DNA from: Streptomyces antnestii
GTDB taxonomy: Bacteria; Actinomycetota; Actinomycetes; Streptomycetales; Streptomycetaceae
Reading direction: 5' to 3'
Assembly (NCBI RefSeq): GCF_004005495.1
Contig: NZ_RZYA01000017.1
Span: forward strand, 109,654 to 173,653
DNA: 64,000 bases
The notes below the pieces were generated by a model. That model was not told where the DNA came from and ran no database searches. It worked only from the letters and a program-made list of their open reading frames with translations. Shown one piece after another: positions 43,123-52,300 of the stretch; within the stretch, counting starts at the first letter, position 1; each line of letters begins with the position of its first letter. The position numbers and the translations under genes were made by a program.

Positions 43123-44232
43123 ATGGGAATTCTCTGGGTCCTGATGGCAGTGGTCATGTTGGGGGCGGTGCTCGGCCCGGTCCTGCTGCGCAGGCGCGGC
43201 GGGATCCGCCAGGTCGCGCCCGGATCTCCGGACGCCGCGGACCCGGCGGAGTACGGCTTCGTGCGCCAGGAGGACCTGGACGTGCGCCTCCCAGGCCCCG
43301 ACCAGGACCTGTTGGACGTGATGTCCATCGTCCAGCGCAACCAGGACTACACGGCCGCGGCGCAGCTCCTCGCCGGCACCGGCAAGGAGACCGAGCAGCG
43401 CTGGGAGCGGGTGCAGGCCATCGCCGGGGCCGCCGCCCTGGAGCTCGCGCAGACGCCGCGGCTCGGCGCCGGATGGCTCCACGCGTGGCGTGCCCAGGAT
43501 CCCAAGGACCCGGGCGGGGCACAGGTGTTCGCGGAGTTCCTGGTCCAGCAGGCCTGGCGGACCGCGGGCGGCGCGTCCCAGGCCGACGAGCGGCGGATCA
43601 TCCTCGAAGAGGCCAGGACGGCCTGCGAGGAAGCGGCGCTCCTCGCCCCCGGCGACCCGGTCCCCCACATCACCCATCTCGCGGTCGCCCGCGGCCTCGA
43701 CTACGCGCAGCACGACTTCGAGCAGCTCTGGCTCAAGATCCTCGACACGGCGCCGGGCCACATGGGCGCCCATCTGGCGGGCCTGCGGTACTGGTGCGAG
43801 AAGTGGCACGGCTCGCGCGAGCTCGCCTTCTCCTTCGCCGAGGCCGCCGCGGCGCGCGCCCCGAGCGGCTCACTCCTCGCCGCGCTCCCCCTCTTCGCGC
43901 TCTACGAGCACCTGCCCGAGGTCAATCTGGTGCGCAGCTTCTACCAGAGCGAGGTCGTCACCAAGTCCCTTCACGGCGCGCTCTTCGCGGTGCAGGCCGC
44001 CCGCCCCGACGACCCGATGCTCGCCCACGTCCGGCACCTCCTGGTGTTCTTCCTGGTCCGCTCCGAGCGCTGGGCCGAGGCGATGCAGCAGCTGCTGCAC
44101 GTCGACGGTCACGTCGGAGCGCTCCCCTGGACGGCGGGCTCGGACCCGGCCGAGTCCTACGCGGTCTTCCGGGCCCTGGCGGTCGCGGGCTACGAGGCGA
44201 ACGGCGGCAGCCCGGCGACACTGCGCCACTAG
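43123..44232 (+). CDS. Membrane-anchored helical-repeat protein, unknown function
   Basis: The 369-residue product starts at ATG 43123 and begins with one membrane helix (about residues 2-22, ILWVLMAVVMLGAVLGPVLL) followed by an RRRGG stop-transfer. The remainder is soluble, cytoplasmic and helical, with TPR-like pairs (AAAQLLAGTGKETEQRWERV, then FAEFLVQQAWRTAGG, then EEARTACEEAALLAPGDPVP). It resembles uncharacterised Streptomyces proteins with about 370 residues. No catalytic motif is present. It is divergent from metB across 89 bp. Confidence 0.88.
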   Translation: MGILWVLMAVVMLGAVLGPVLLRRRGGIRQVAPGSPDAADPAEYGFVRQEDLDVRLPGPDQDLLDVMSIVQRNQDYTAAAQLLAGTGKETEQRWERVQAIAGAAALELAQTPRLGAGWLHAWRAQDPKDPGGAQVFAEFLVQQAWRTAGGASQADERRIILEEARTACEEAALLAPGDPVPHITHLAVARGLDYAQHDFEQLWLKILDTAPGHMGAHLAGLRYWCEKWHGSRELAFSFAEAAAARAPSGSLLAALPLFALYEHLPEVNLVRSFYQSEVVTKSLHGALFAVQAARPDDPMLAHVRHLLVFFLVRSERWAEAMQQLLHVDGHVGALPWTAGSDPAESYAVFRALAVAGYEANGGSPATLRH

Positions 44233-44419
44233 AGCGTGTGCGGCGGATCAGGGTCGGACAGGTCGCGGCGTCCGGTGCGGTGCATCGCAAGGCGCCGGAG
44301 CGTCCTGACAGCGGAGCTGTCCGGTCGTTTCGGCAACGCGACGAGGTGCCGTGCGAACGGCGATACCTCCCAGCGGTAGCCGGGGGAGTCGCGACCCCGG
44401 CCGTGATCCGCCGGACACA
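44232..44419. mobile_element. Possible MITE or IS remnant with terminal inverted repeats
   Basis: GTGTG-CGGCGGATCA (starting 44236) is matched in inverted orientation by TGATCCGCCG-GACACAC (44404-44420), a 15-17 bp terminal inverted repeat around about 155 bp with no open gene. The left end abuts the stop codon of the upstream gene. The ends resemble those of IS5-type elements, but I see no clear target duplication. Confidence 0.35.
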
Positions 44420-44506
44420 CCCTGGGACCAGCCGGCCGGACCGGTCCGGAATGCCGGGCCGGCCTGCCTCGCCGTCAGCCCTCCCGGCGGCCGGCCGTCG
44501 GCGCGG

Positions 44507-45019
44507 TCAGCCCTCGGCGCGGGTGGGCAGGCGCCATCCCGGGCGGGGGAAGTGGCAGGTGTAGCCGTCCGGGTACCGCTGCAGGTAGTCCTGGTGCTCG
44601 GGCTCGGCCTGCCAGAAGGGGCCGGCCGGCTCCACCTCGGTGACGACCTTGCCGGGCCACAGTCCGGAGGCGTCCACGTCCGCGATGGTGTCCTCGGCGA
44701 TCCGCTTCTGCTCGTCGTCCACGTAGTAGATCGCCGAGCGGTAGCTGAGCCCGATGTCGTTGCCCTGGCGGTTCTTGGTGCTCGGGTCGTGGATCTGGAA
44801 GAAGAACTCCAGGATCGCGCGGAAGTCGGTCTTCTCGGGGTCGAAAAGGATCTCGATGGCCTCGGCGTGCGTGCCGTGGTCACGGTACGTGGCGTTGGGC
44901 ACGTCACCCCCGGTGTATCCGACCCGGGTCGCCGTCACCCCCGGAAGCCGGCGGACCAGCTCCTCCATCCCCCAGAAACACCCACCGGCCAGCACGGCCT
45001 TCTGCGTCTGCGCAGCCAT
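44507..45019 (-). CDS. msrA: Peptide methionine sulfoxide reductase MsrA
   Basis: From ATG 45019 (GGGAGGG 6 bases upstream) the product is 170 residues. It has the MsrA active-site motif GGCFWGMEE with catalytic Cys14, the family blocks GYTGGDVPNATYRDHGTHAEAI (about 48-69) and the FFFQIHDPSTKNRQGND stretch, and a QDYLQRYPDGYTCHF C-terminal region whose second Cys may resolve. It reduces methionine-S-sulfoxide in proteins using thioredoxin. The gene stands alone on the minus strand. I looked for a SigR-type promoter upstream and found none. Confidence 0.96.
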   Translation of the reverse strand: MAAQTQKAVLAGGCFWGMEELVRRLPGVTATRVGYTGGDVPNATYRDHGTHAEAIEILFDPEKTDFRAILEFFFQIHDPSTKNRQGNDIGLSYRSAIYYVDDEQKRIAEDTIADVDASGLWPGKVVTEVEPAGPFWQAEPEHQDYLQRYPDGYTCHFPRPGWRLPTRAEG

Positions 45020-45208
45020 TACGGCCCTCCCATATCTGTCACTCCGAAAACTCGGGCGGACTCCCGGCTCACACACCACCGCATCCCATACCCACTGCCC
45101 TCAACGCACGAGCCCTCCAGCCGATTCCGTGCCCGTCGCATAAGCCCACGAGCCCACGAGCCACGAGCGAGCCCACGGCCGAGGACCACCCCGTCCGAGA
45201 CGGCGTCC

Positions 45209-45640
45209 TCACGCCGCGAGGCGTACCTCGCCCTGGCGCGGGGGCGTCCGGCGGGCGGTGGGCCGTGGCGCCGGGGCCGCGAGGCGGAGCAGTTCGGAGC
45301 GGCCGAGCGCCAGGACGTCGGCGAGCCCGAGGCCCAGGGCGTGGGCCGCCGCCGCCAGTACCTCGGACGACGCCTCCTTGAGGCCGCGCTCGATCTCGGA
45401 GAGGTACGGCAGGGAGATCCTGGCCGCGTCGGCGACGTCCTTCAGGGTGCGCTCCTGGGCGAGGCGCTCGCGGCGCAGGACATCACCCACGATGTCCCGC
45501 CAGAGCGGCTCCTTGGGCGGCGCCCCGGCGGGCTCCCCGGCAGGCTCCTCGGGGACCGGGCTCAGTGCCGGACGCACAGCCGGGTTCATGGCCGGACGCA
45601 GAGGGATGACGCGGGCGTGGTTCGACGCGTGGCTGCTCAC
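45209..45640 (-). CDS. XRE regulator related to ClgR
   Basis: The product (143 residues from GTG 45640; GTG 45676 would add 12) has a Pro-rich leader and an XRE helix-turn-helix domain. The domain includes LWRDIVGDVLRRERLAQERT, then LKDVADAARISLPYLSEIERG and the LKEASSEVLAAAAHALGL tail. The wording KEASSEVLxA and SEIERG is shared with ClgR, the activator of Clp protease genes in actinomycetes, so it is a ClgR paralogue or relative. A short Leu/Ala region and a Pro/Arg-rich end follow. Its targets are unknown. ClgR proteins are themselves Clp substrates and often end in AA; this one also ends in LAA. Confidence 0.87.
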   Translation of the reverse strand: MSSHASNHARVIPLRPAMNPAVRPALSPVPEEPAGEPAGAPPKEPLWRDIVGDVLRRERLAQERTLKDVADAARISLPYLSEIERGLKEASSEVLAAAAHALGLGLADVLALGRSELLRLAAPAPRPTARRTPPRQGEVRLAA

Positions 45641-45709
45641 AGGGTGAGCGTAGGAGGGGCGCACGCCGCACGGCACCGCGTTCTGCCCCCGGCAGAAAAC
45701 CCCCCGCTC

Positions 45710-46066
45710 TCATGACACCGCGCGCCCCGCCTCCGCCCGCATCCGGGCCGCCGTGCTCGACGGGTCGTACCCCTCCGGAACCCCCTCCACGAAGATCACC
45801 TCGCCCTCCAGGTTCCGCGTCCGCAGCGGGATGAGCTCCTGGTAGGCGTCGGAGTCGTACCAGCCGTGGGCGGCGGCCTTGTCCGGGAACGAGATGACGA
45901 CGACACCGCCCGGCCACGCCCCCTCGATCTCCTCCAGCTGGGCGCCGTGCACGACGAAGCGGCCGCCGAACGGGTCGAGGGTCGACTGGATGCGCTCCAT
46001 GTAGCCGAACACCTCTTCGTTCGGCACGGTGGTGTTGCGCAGGGCTGCGATGGCGTAGGCGGTCAT
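45710..46066 (-). CDS. DUF1330 protein
   Basis: The 118-residue protein is a dimeric alpha-beta barrel (ferredoxin-like) protein of the DUF1330 family. It contains FGGRFVVHGAQLEEIEGAW, then GVVVISFPDKAAAHGWYDSD and AYQELIPLRTRNLEGEVIFV. Family members resemble small monooxygenase or isomerase-like folds but have no proven reaction. It is on the minus strand 34 bp upstream of the XRE gene and may be co-transcribed with it. Downstream of the alcohol dehydrogenase stop, a repeat array separates the two units. Confidence 0.93.
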   Translation of the reverse strand: MTAYAIAALRNTTVPNEEVFGYMERIQSTLDPFGGRFVVHGAQLEEIEGAWPGGVVVISFPDKAAAHGWYDSDAYQELIPLRTRNLEGEVIFVEGVPEGYDPSSTAARMRAEAGRAVS

Positions 46067-46152
46067 GAGGTCCTCCCCGGCAGGTTCGGTTCGAAGATGA
46101 CCCGATCCTGCCGGGGGACGGACGGACCGTCGATTACGCCTCAGGTAATGAC

Positions 46153-46240
46153 CGCGGGAATCAGATGGTCGCCGCGGGAATCCCCGCGGGGATCAGATGG
46201 TCGCCGCGAGAATCCGCGCGGGAATCAGATGGTCGCCGCG
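46153..46240. repeat. 32-bp tandem duplication of the dehydrogenase 3' end
   Basis: TCAGATGGTCGCCGCG recurs at 46161, 46193 and 46225 with a 32-bp period, the spacers being variants of GGAATCCCCGCGGGGA. The rightmost copy is the last codons and stop (TCA on the plus strand) of the alcohol dehydrogenase gene. The other two are duplicates beyond the stop. The spacers are themselves short palindromes. Confidence 0.9.
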
Positions 46241-47277
46241 TCGATCACGAACCGGTACCGCACGTCGCTCGCGAGCACGCGCTCGTACGCCTCGTTGATC
46301 CGGCTCGCCTCGATCAGTTCGATCTCGGCGCCCAGGCCGTGCTCGGCGCAGAAGTCGAGCATCTCCTGGGTCTCGGCGATACCGCCGATCATCGACCCGG
46401 CGAGGGTCTTGTTGCCGCCGATCAGGGAGAAGAGGTTGAGCGCGATCGGCTCCTCGGGGGCGCCGACGTTCACCAGGGCGCCGCCGGTCCTCAGCAGGCC
46501 GAGGTACGCGCCGAAGTCCAGCGGCGCGGACACCGTGGAGAGGATCACGTCGAAGGAGCCCGCGAGCTCCTCGAAGGTCTTCGGGTCGCTGGTCGCGTAG
46601 TAGTGGTCGGCGCCCAGCTTCAGGCCGTCGTCCTTCTTGCGCAGGGACTGCGACAGCACGGTCACCTCGGCGCCGAGGGCGTGCGCGATCTTGACGCCCA
46701 TGTGACCGAGGCCGCCGAGACCGATCACGGCGACCTTCTTGCCGGGCCCCGCGCCCCAGTGCTTGAGCGGCGAGTAGGTCGTGATGCCCGCGCAGAGCAG
46801 CGGCGCCGCCTCGTCCAGGGAGAGGCCGTCGGGGATGCGGACGGTGAAGTTCTCGTCGACGACGACGCTCTGCGAGTAGCCGCCGTAGGTGGGCTCGCCG
46901 TCCTTGCCGATGGCGTTGTACGTGCCGACGGAGCCGCCCGTGCAGTGCTGCTCCTGGCCGGCCCTGCAGTTCTCGCACTCGCGGCAGGAGTCGACGAGGC
47001 AGCCGACGCCCACGCGGTCGCCGGCCTTGAACCTGGTGACGCCCGGGCCGACCTCGGTGACGATGCCGGCGATCTCGTGGCCGGGGACCATCGGGAAGAT
47101 TCCCTCGCCCCAGCCGTCGCGGGCCTGGTGGATGTCGGAGTGGCAGATGCCGGCGAACTTGATGTCGATCAGGACGTCGAACTCGCCCACCGGGCGGCGC
47201 GGAATGGTGGTGCGCTCCAGCGGAGCCTTGGCGGAGGGTGCGGCGTAGGCGCTGACGGTGGTGGTCTGGGAGGTCAT
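46225..47277 (-). CDS. Zinc-dependent alcohol dehydrogenase (NAD(P)H, CAD/YahK-like)
   Basis: The 350-residue medium-chain dehydrogenase has catalytic zinc ligands Cys45 and His67-Glu68 (GICHSDIH, VPGHEIAG), structural zinc cysteines in CRECENCRAGQEQHC (98-112), and the Rossmann motif GLGGLGHMGVKIA. The CHSDIH and YGGYS-type segments match the cinnamyl-alcohol/YahK aldehyde-reductase group, which usually reduces broad aldehydes with NADPH. It is divergent from an XRE/MmyB-type regulator over a 138-bp region that carries a perfect inverted repeat, so it is the likely target of that regulator. Confidence 0.95.
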   Translation of the reverse strand: MTSQTTTVSAYAAPSAKAPLERTTIPRRPVGEFDVLIDIKFAGICHSDIHQARDGWGEGIFPMVPGHEIAGIVTEVGPGVTRFKAGDRVGVGCLVDSCRECENCRAGQEQHCTGGSVGTYNAIGKDGEPTYGGYSQSVVVDENFTVRIPDGLSLDEAAPLLCAGITTYSPLKHWGAGPGKKVAVIGLGGLGHMGVKIAHALGAEVTVLSQSLRKKDDGLKLGADHYYATSDPKTFEELAGSFDVILSTVSAPLDFGAYLGLLRTGGALVNVGAPEEPIALNLFSLIGGNKTLAGSMIGGIAETQEMLDFCAEHGLGAEIELIEASRINEAYERVLASDVRYRFVIDAATI

Positions 47278-47347
47278 GCGTCAAGCCTGCACCCGCCGGA
47301 GGGGTCCGACAGGCCCAGGGCCTCGCCCCGCTTTGCGTACGCACGCC

Positions 47348-47388
47348 GGTCCTACCACTGGCGGGGTCAGGAAGACATTCGTAGGACC
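47348..47388. promoter_or_regulatory. Spaced inverted repeat in the adh/regulator control region
   Basis: GGTCCTAC (47348-47355) and GTAGGACC (47381-47388) are perfect inverted copies with centres 33 bp apart, about three helical turns. They lie between the divergent alcohol dehydrogenase and MmyB-type regulator genes. They could be half-sites for the regulator. Confidence 0.5.
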
Positions 47389-47415
47389 AGGAACGGTCCG
47401 GTGATACTGGAGGTC

Positions 47416-48438
47416 ATGGACGATCAGGGCAGCCCCGCCACCCCGGCCCCCTGGGCCACCCGGGCCACCCCGGCCCCGGGAGAGCCGTCGACGCCCGGAG
47501 AGCCGTCGCCCCCCGGAGAGCCGTCGGCCCCCAGCGAGCCCGCCGCCCCCGCCCCCGCGGAGCCGCTGGACCGGCGGGCCGAGCTGAGCGAGTTCCTGCG
47601 TTCCCGGCGGGCGCGCCTGAAGCCGGAGGACGTGGGCCTGCCCGACTTCGGCAGGCACCGCCGCGTACCGGGTCTGCGCCGCGAGGAGCTGGCCCAGCTG
47701 GCGGGCGTGTCCGTCGCGTACTACACGCGTCTGGAGCAGGGAAACGGACGCAACGTGTCGGCGGAGGTGCTCGACGCGATCGCGCGCGCCCTGCGCCTGT
47801 CCGCCGCCGAGCACGCGCACCTGACGCATCTCGCGAAGCCGAAGCAGCACAAGAAGACGAAGCGCTCCACGCGACCGCTCCACGTACGCGTCGCGCTGAG
47901 TCAGCTCCTGGACACGCTCGACGGTGTGCCTGCCTACATCGGCGGGCCGCGCTCGGACATCCTCGCGTGGAACCGGATGGCGGCGGCCCTGTTCGGCGAC
48001 TGGGGCGAGCTGCCGCCGCGCGAGCGGAACTGGGCGCGGCTCTGCTTCCTGTCCCCCGCCTATCGCGATCTGTTCCTGGAGTGGGACTCCAAGGCGTCCG
48101 ACATGGTCAGCTATCTGCGCCTGTACGCGGGCTGCCACCCGGACGACCCGGAGCTGTCGGCCCTGGTGGGTGAACTCTCCGTGAAGAGCGAGGAGTTCAG
48201 GCGGCTGTGGGCGACGCACGACGTCCGGGAGAAGAGCCACGGCGTGAAGCGGATGCGGCATCCGCTCGTCGGCGACCTGGCCCTCTCGTACGAGACGCTG
48301 CACCTGCCGGACGACGAGGAGCAGTTCCTCGTCCTGTATCACGCGGAGCCGGGCTCCCCGTCGGCCGAGGCGCTGCGTCTCCTCGCGAGCTGGGGCACGG
48401 ACGCGGTACGCGCGGGCACGGCCCCGCACGAGGACTGA
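47416..48438 (+). CDS. XRE regulator with MmyB-like ligand-binding domain
   Basis: The 340-residue protein has a Pro/Gly/Ser-rich leader containing a repeated GEPS(T/P/A)P unit. Then follow an XRE helix-turn-helix (GLRREELAQLAGVSVAYYTR, about residues 92-111, then LEQGNGRNVSAEVLDAIARA) and a C-terminal MmyB-like domain from about residue 155 (YIGGPRSDILAWNRMAAALF). MmyB-like domains bind small ligands, probably lipids, and these regulators typically sit divergently from an oxidoreductase gene, as here. ATG 47416 has GGAGG only 2-3 bases away; GTG 47401, five codons earlier, is the alternative start. Confidence 0.92.
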   Translation: MDDQGSPATPAPWATRATPAPGEPSTPGEPSPPGEPSAPSEPAAPAPAEPLDRRAELSEFLRSRRARLKPEDVGLPDFGRHRRVPGLRREELAQLAGVSVAYYTRLEQGNGRNVSAEVLDAIARALRLSAAEHAHLTHLAKPKQHKKTKRSTRPLHVRVALSQLLDTLDGVPAYIGGPRSDILAWNRMAAALFGDWGELPPRERNWARLCFLSPAYRDLFLEWDSKASDMVSYLRLYAGCHPDDPELSALVGELSVKSEEFRRLWATHDVREKSHGVKRMRHPLVGDLALSYETLHLPDDEEQFLVLYHAEPGSPSAEALRLLASWGTDAVRAGTAPHED

Positions 48439-48453
48439 CCGGCACCGAAGGGA

Positions 48454-49224
48454 TCAGCCCTGGTACGGCGGCGCGGCCCCCCAGTTCCAGCGGGGTACGG
48501 GCTGTTCGGCGGGCCGGGCCGCGTCCGGGCCCGAGAAGTACACGGCGAGCCGCGTGCCCCACTCCACGTAGGCGCAGAAGGCGGAGCGGAACTCGGCGTC
48601 CGTCGGGAGCCCCGCCTCGTCGGCGGCGTCCTGGATCAGTTCGACCCAACGGCGGCGCTGCGGCTCACTGATGTTCTTGCCTACGTGCTTGGCGACCATG
48701 TGGCCGTGGCCGCCCTGCTGTTCGGAGTAGCCGGCGGGGCCGCCGAAGACCTCGCCGATCCACAGGGCGACGTGGTCGGCGTGTTCGGCGGGGAGGTCCG
48801 CGAAGAGCGGGCCGAGCAGGTCGTCCTCGACGACCTTGGCGTAGAAGACGTCGGTGAGGCGGGCGAAGGCGTCGGCGCCGCCGGCCCAGTCGTACAGGCT
48901 CGGCACGGACGCTCCGGTGCCGCGTACCGATGTGGGCTTGTAGTGGCGCGCCTCGTCGGTGTTCGCGGCGTACGGCCGGGTCTCGGCGAGGAAGTCGGGG
49001 AACAGGTCGGACTTGCGGAAGCCGTCGATGTGGTCCTCGGTCGAGGTCCAGGTGATACGGAGGATGTAGTGCTCGAAGTCCTCCTCGCTGCGGGCCAGTT
49101 CGTAGTCCACGCACTGGGGGGCGGCGGCGAGCTGAGCGGCGGCGCGGGTGAAGGCCGCGAGGAACTCGGCGGACTGCGTCTCGGGGATCCGGTAGCGGAT
49201 GTACTCGACTGTCTGCGTCGTCAT
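48454..49224 (-). CDS. Fusion of antibiotic-biosynthesis monooxygenase domain and truncated haemoglobin
   Basis: The 256-residue protein joins two domains. Residues 1-~95 are an ABM (antibiotic biosynthesis monooxygenase) ferredoxin-like domain (VEYIRYRIPETQSAEFLAAF, HYILRITWTS). Residues ~108-235 are a group II (TrHbO) truncated haemoglobin with B10 Tyr128, the GPLFADL turn, proximal His180 in HMVAKHVG and Trp193 at G8. Such chimeras are known from Streptomyces. The heme domain could handle O2 or NO while the ABM domain acts on an organic substrate. Both activities are inferred from family. It is convergent with the MmyB-type regulator gene (15 bp). Confidence 0.93.
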   Translation of the reverse strand: MTTQTVEYIRYRIPETQSAEFLAAFTRAAAQLAAAPQCVDYELARSEEDFEHYILRITWTSTEDHIDGFRKSDLFPDFLAETRPYAANTDEARHYKPTSVRGTGASVPSLYDWAGGADAFARLTDVFYAKVVEDDLLGPLFADLPAEHADHVALWIGEVFGGPAGYSEQQGGHGHMVAKHVGKNISEPQRRRWVELIQDAADEAGLPTDAEFRSAFCAYVEWGTRLAVYFSGPDAARPAEQPVPRWNWGAAPPYQG

Positions 49225-49245
49225 GAAGTCCAGCAGAACACGAGC

Positions 49246-49277
49246 GGCCCGCCCCGGTCATGAACCCGGGACGGGCC
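49246..49277 (-). terminator. Hairpin after the subtilase gene
   Basis: GGCCCGCCCCGG pairs with CCCGGGACGGGCC with one mismatch across about 7 nt. It lies between the subtilase stop and the globin-fusion start on the minus strand. Confidence 0.7.
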
Positions 49278-49351
49278 ACCCGCACTGTCAGCGCAGGGCG
49301 TAACGAACCACGCCCCCGCCTACACCACTTGCCCTACTTGAGCTACTTGAA

Positions 49352-52300
49352 CTACTTCCCGTAGTACGCGTTGTAGATCGAGATCGTCGACTTGTTGCCC
49401 TTCTTGTCGGCGATCTTGGCGTGGAAGGAGACGGCCTGACCCTTGGCCGGGTTCTTCACGCTGACCTTGCCGTTCTTGACGGTGAGCTTCTTCCAGGTCT
49501 GGCCGTAGTCGTAGGAGACGTACACGGACAGGGACTGGAGGTTGGTGCCGGCGGCCGCGCCCTGGACGGTGACCGGGACGGACTGGGTCCGGCCGGCGGG
49601 GGCGGTGCTGTCGAGGCCGACGGCAGCGTTGAAGCGGGCCGTGGAGAGCGGCAGCTTGACCGACTGGGACGACGAGGCGGGCCGCTTCGAGTGGAACGTC
49701 CAGCTGGCGTCGACGCGGGTGGAGGCCGCGGCGATCTTGACGCTGCGCCGGATGGACGTCGTCAGCTTGTACGCGGCGTCGCCGGACGCGACCTTGAAGG
49801 GCTTGTCGCCCACCAGCGGGTCGTCGTTCTCGCCGATCTTGGTGCTGCCCTTGTACAGGGTGGTCTTCACCGAGAGGTACTGCGAGTAGCCGGCGTGGGT
49901 CTTGCCGTCGGCGTACATCGGCAGGTTGCCGTAGATCTCGTTGCCGTCGCGGTAGACGCCGTAGCCGCCGCCGATGCGGGGGCCGAAGACGCCGGTGTTG
50001 AACGTCTTCTCGTACGCCTTGCCGCCCTGGAACGACTGCGGGGTGCCCAGCGTGTAGGCGGCCTCCTCGGTCGGGAAGCCGTGGCTGTCCTCGGGGCCGT
50101 TCTGTACGAAGTCCAGGCCCCACTTCACCTTGTCGCCGGTGGACAGGTGCAGCGTCCGGGTGCCGGGGAGACTCTGGTCGACGGCGACGGTCCAGCCGCC
50201 GTCGCTCACGGGCAGCATGCCGAGGGCGCCGACCGAGCCGGTCTTGTCCCTGGCGGCGCCGCCGAGCCCGACCTTCACCGTGGCGAGGTCAGCCGCGCCG
50301 TAGTGCTTGGTGTAGCCGGTCGCGAGCTTCGTGACGTAGCCGCCGGACACGGTGTCGTACTCGGTGTCCGCGCCCTTCGTCCACGACGTGCTCCACTGCT
50401 GGCGGAGCTTGACGCCGGTCGGCTCCGGGCCGAGGCCCGCGGTGCGGAAGTTGGCGTACGAGTCCAGGATCCAGCCGTAGCTGGACGAGGAGTCGGCGGT
50501 GTCGACGCTGAACTCGGGTGCGGCCAGGATGCCCTTGGCGGCGGCGTCGGGCACGGTGACGGACACCGGCTTCGTGGTGCGGGCGTCGAGCGTGACCGTC
50601 GTGTTCTTGGTGACGTCCAGCTTCGGCTGCGCGAGCCAGTCGGCGCCCTTCGTGAAGTCCTGGGGGTCGGCCGCCAGGAACTCGTTGAGGATGTAACTGC
50701 CCCTGGGGACACGGACCGTGACGGTGCCCGAGTTCGGGTCGTAGGCCTCGATGAACTGGCCCTTCGCGACTCCGGTCAGGGCGGCCAGGCTGGTCTCGTA
50801 GCCCTGCGCGTCCTTGCCGTCGCGCCCGATGTGCTTGAGCGTCACGTCGTACGACTCGACCTCGCGCTGCACGGCGGCACCGGTCCGCACGGACTGGCCG
50901 CCGCCCGTCGCCACGACGTACGCGGAGTACGCGCCGTCGACCGTGCCGCCGAGCTTCGTGTCCGCGGTCAGGTCCACGGAGGCGGTGCCGCCCGCGGGGA
51001 CGGTCACCGTCGTCGCGCCGAGCTTGAAGAAGCCGGCCGGTGCGGCCTGGCCCTTCGGGCCGGTGCCGGACGCGGTGAGGCCGAGGGTGACGTCCTTGTC
51101 TCCGGTGTTGCGGTACGTCACCTTCTTGGTGATCGGGGTGTCGTCGGTGTGCGGCCACTGCGCGACACCGAAGCTCACCGAGACGGGCTCGGCGAACACG
51201 GTCTGGCTGATGGCCTTGTCGACCTGGATGCGGCCCGAACCCTGCTCGAACGGCGTGTACGCGCCGCCCTTGGTGGAGCCGGTGAGGACGCCCTTGAGCT
51301 CGGCGGACTTCCAGTCCGGGTGCTCCTGCTTGAGGATCGCGGCGGCGCCCGCGACGTGCGGGGTCGCCATCGACGTACCGGAGATCGTGAGGTAGCCCGC
51401 GGGGTTCTCGCCGACCTCCTTGTCGATGACGCTGCCCGGGGCGGCGGCCGCGGTGATGTCGACGCCGGGGGCGGTGACGTCCGGCTTGATCGCGCCGTCG
51501 CCGACGCGGGGGCCGCGGCTGGAAAAGGCGGCGAGCTTGTCGTTGTCGTCGACCGCGCCGACGGTCAGGGCGGCGTCCGCGCTGCCCGGGGAACCGACGG
51601 TCGAGTCGCCGAACTCGCCGTCGTTGCCCGCGGCGATCGCGAAGAGGATGCCCTTCTCGGCGGAGAGCTTGTTGACCTCGGCCTCGAGCGGGTCGATGCC
51701 CGGGGCGTCGCCGCCGCCGAGGCTGAGGTTGACGACGTCGGCGCCCTGGTCGGCCGCCCACTCCATGCCGGCGAGGATGCCGGAGTCGTCGCCGTAGCCG
51801 TCGTCGCTGAGGACCTTGCCGTTGAGCAGCTTGGCCCCGGGGGCGACGCCCTTGAACTTGCCGCCCGACTTGGCTCCCGTACCGGCGGCGATGGACGCGA
51901 CGTGCGTGCCGTGGCCGAAACGGTCCACCGCGTCGGCGGAGGTGGAGAAGTTCTTCTCGGCGACGACCTGGCCCTTGAGGTCGGGGTGGGTCGCGTCGAC
52001 GCCCGTGTCGAGGACGGCGATCTTGACGCCCTTGCCGTCGTAGCCGGCGGCCCACGCCTTGGGGGCGCCGATCTGCGGGACGGACTTGTCGAGGCTGGCC
52101 TTGCGCACACCGTCGAGCCAGACGCGGCTGACGCCGGAGGCCGTGCCGCCGTTGGCCGTGGTCAGCGCGTCCCAGAGCTTGCCCGCGTCCTGCTTGGGCG
52201 TGGTGACGGCGTCCGCGTTCAGCGACTTGAGGGTCCTGCGGACCGTCGTGTCCCCCGCGTCGCGCACGTCCGCGCGGGCGGCGGTCGCGGCGCCCTTGTA

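Noticed and set aside
45020..45200. SigR-type promoter in front of msrA
   Set aside because: No GGAAT with a GTT at 18-19 bp spacing was found on the coding strand.
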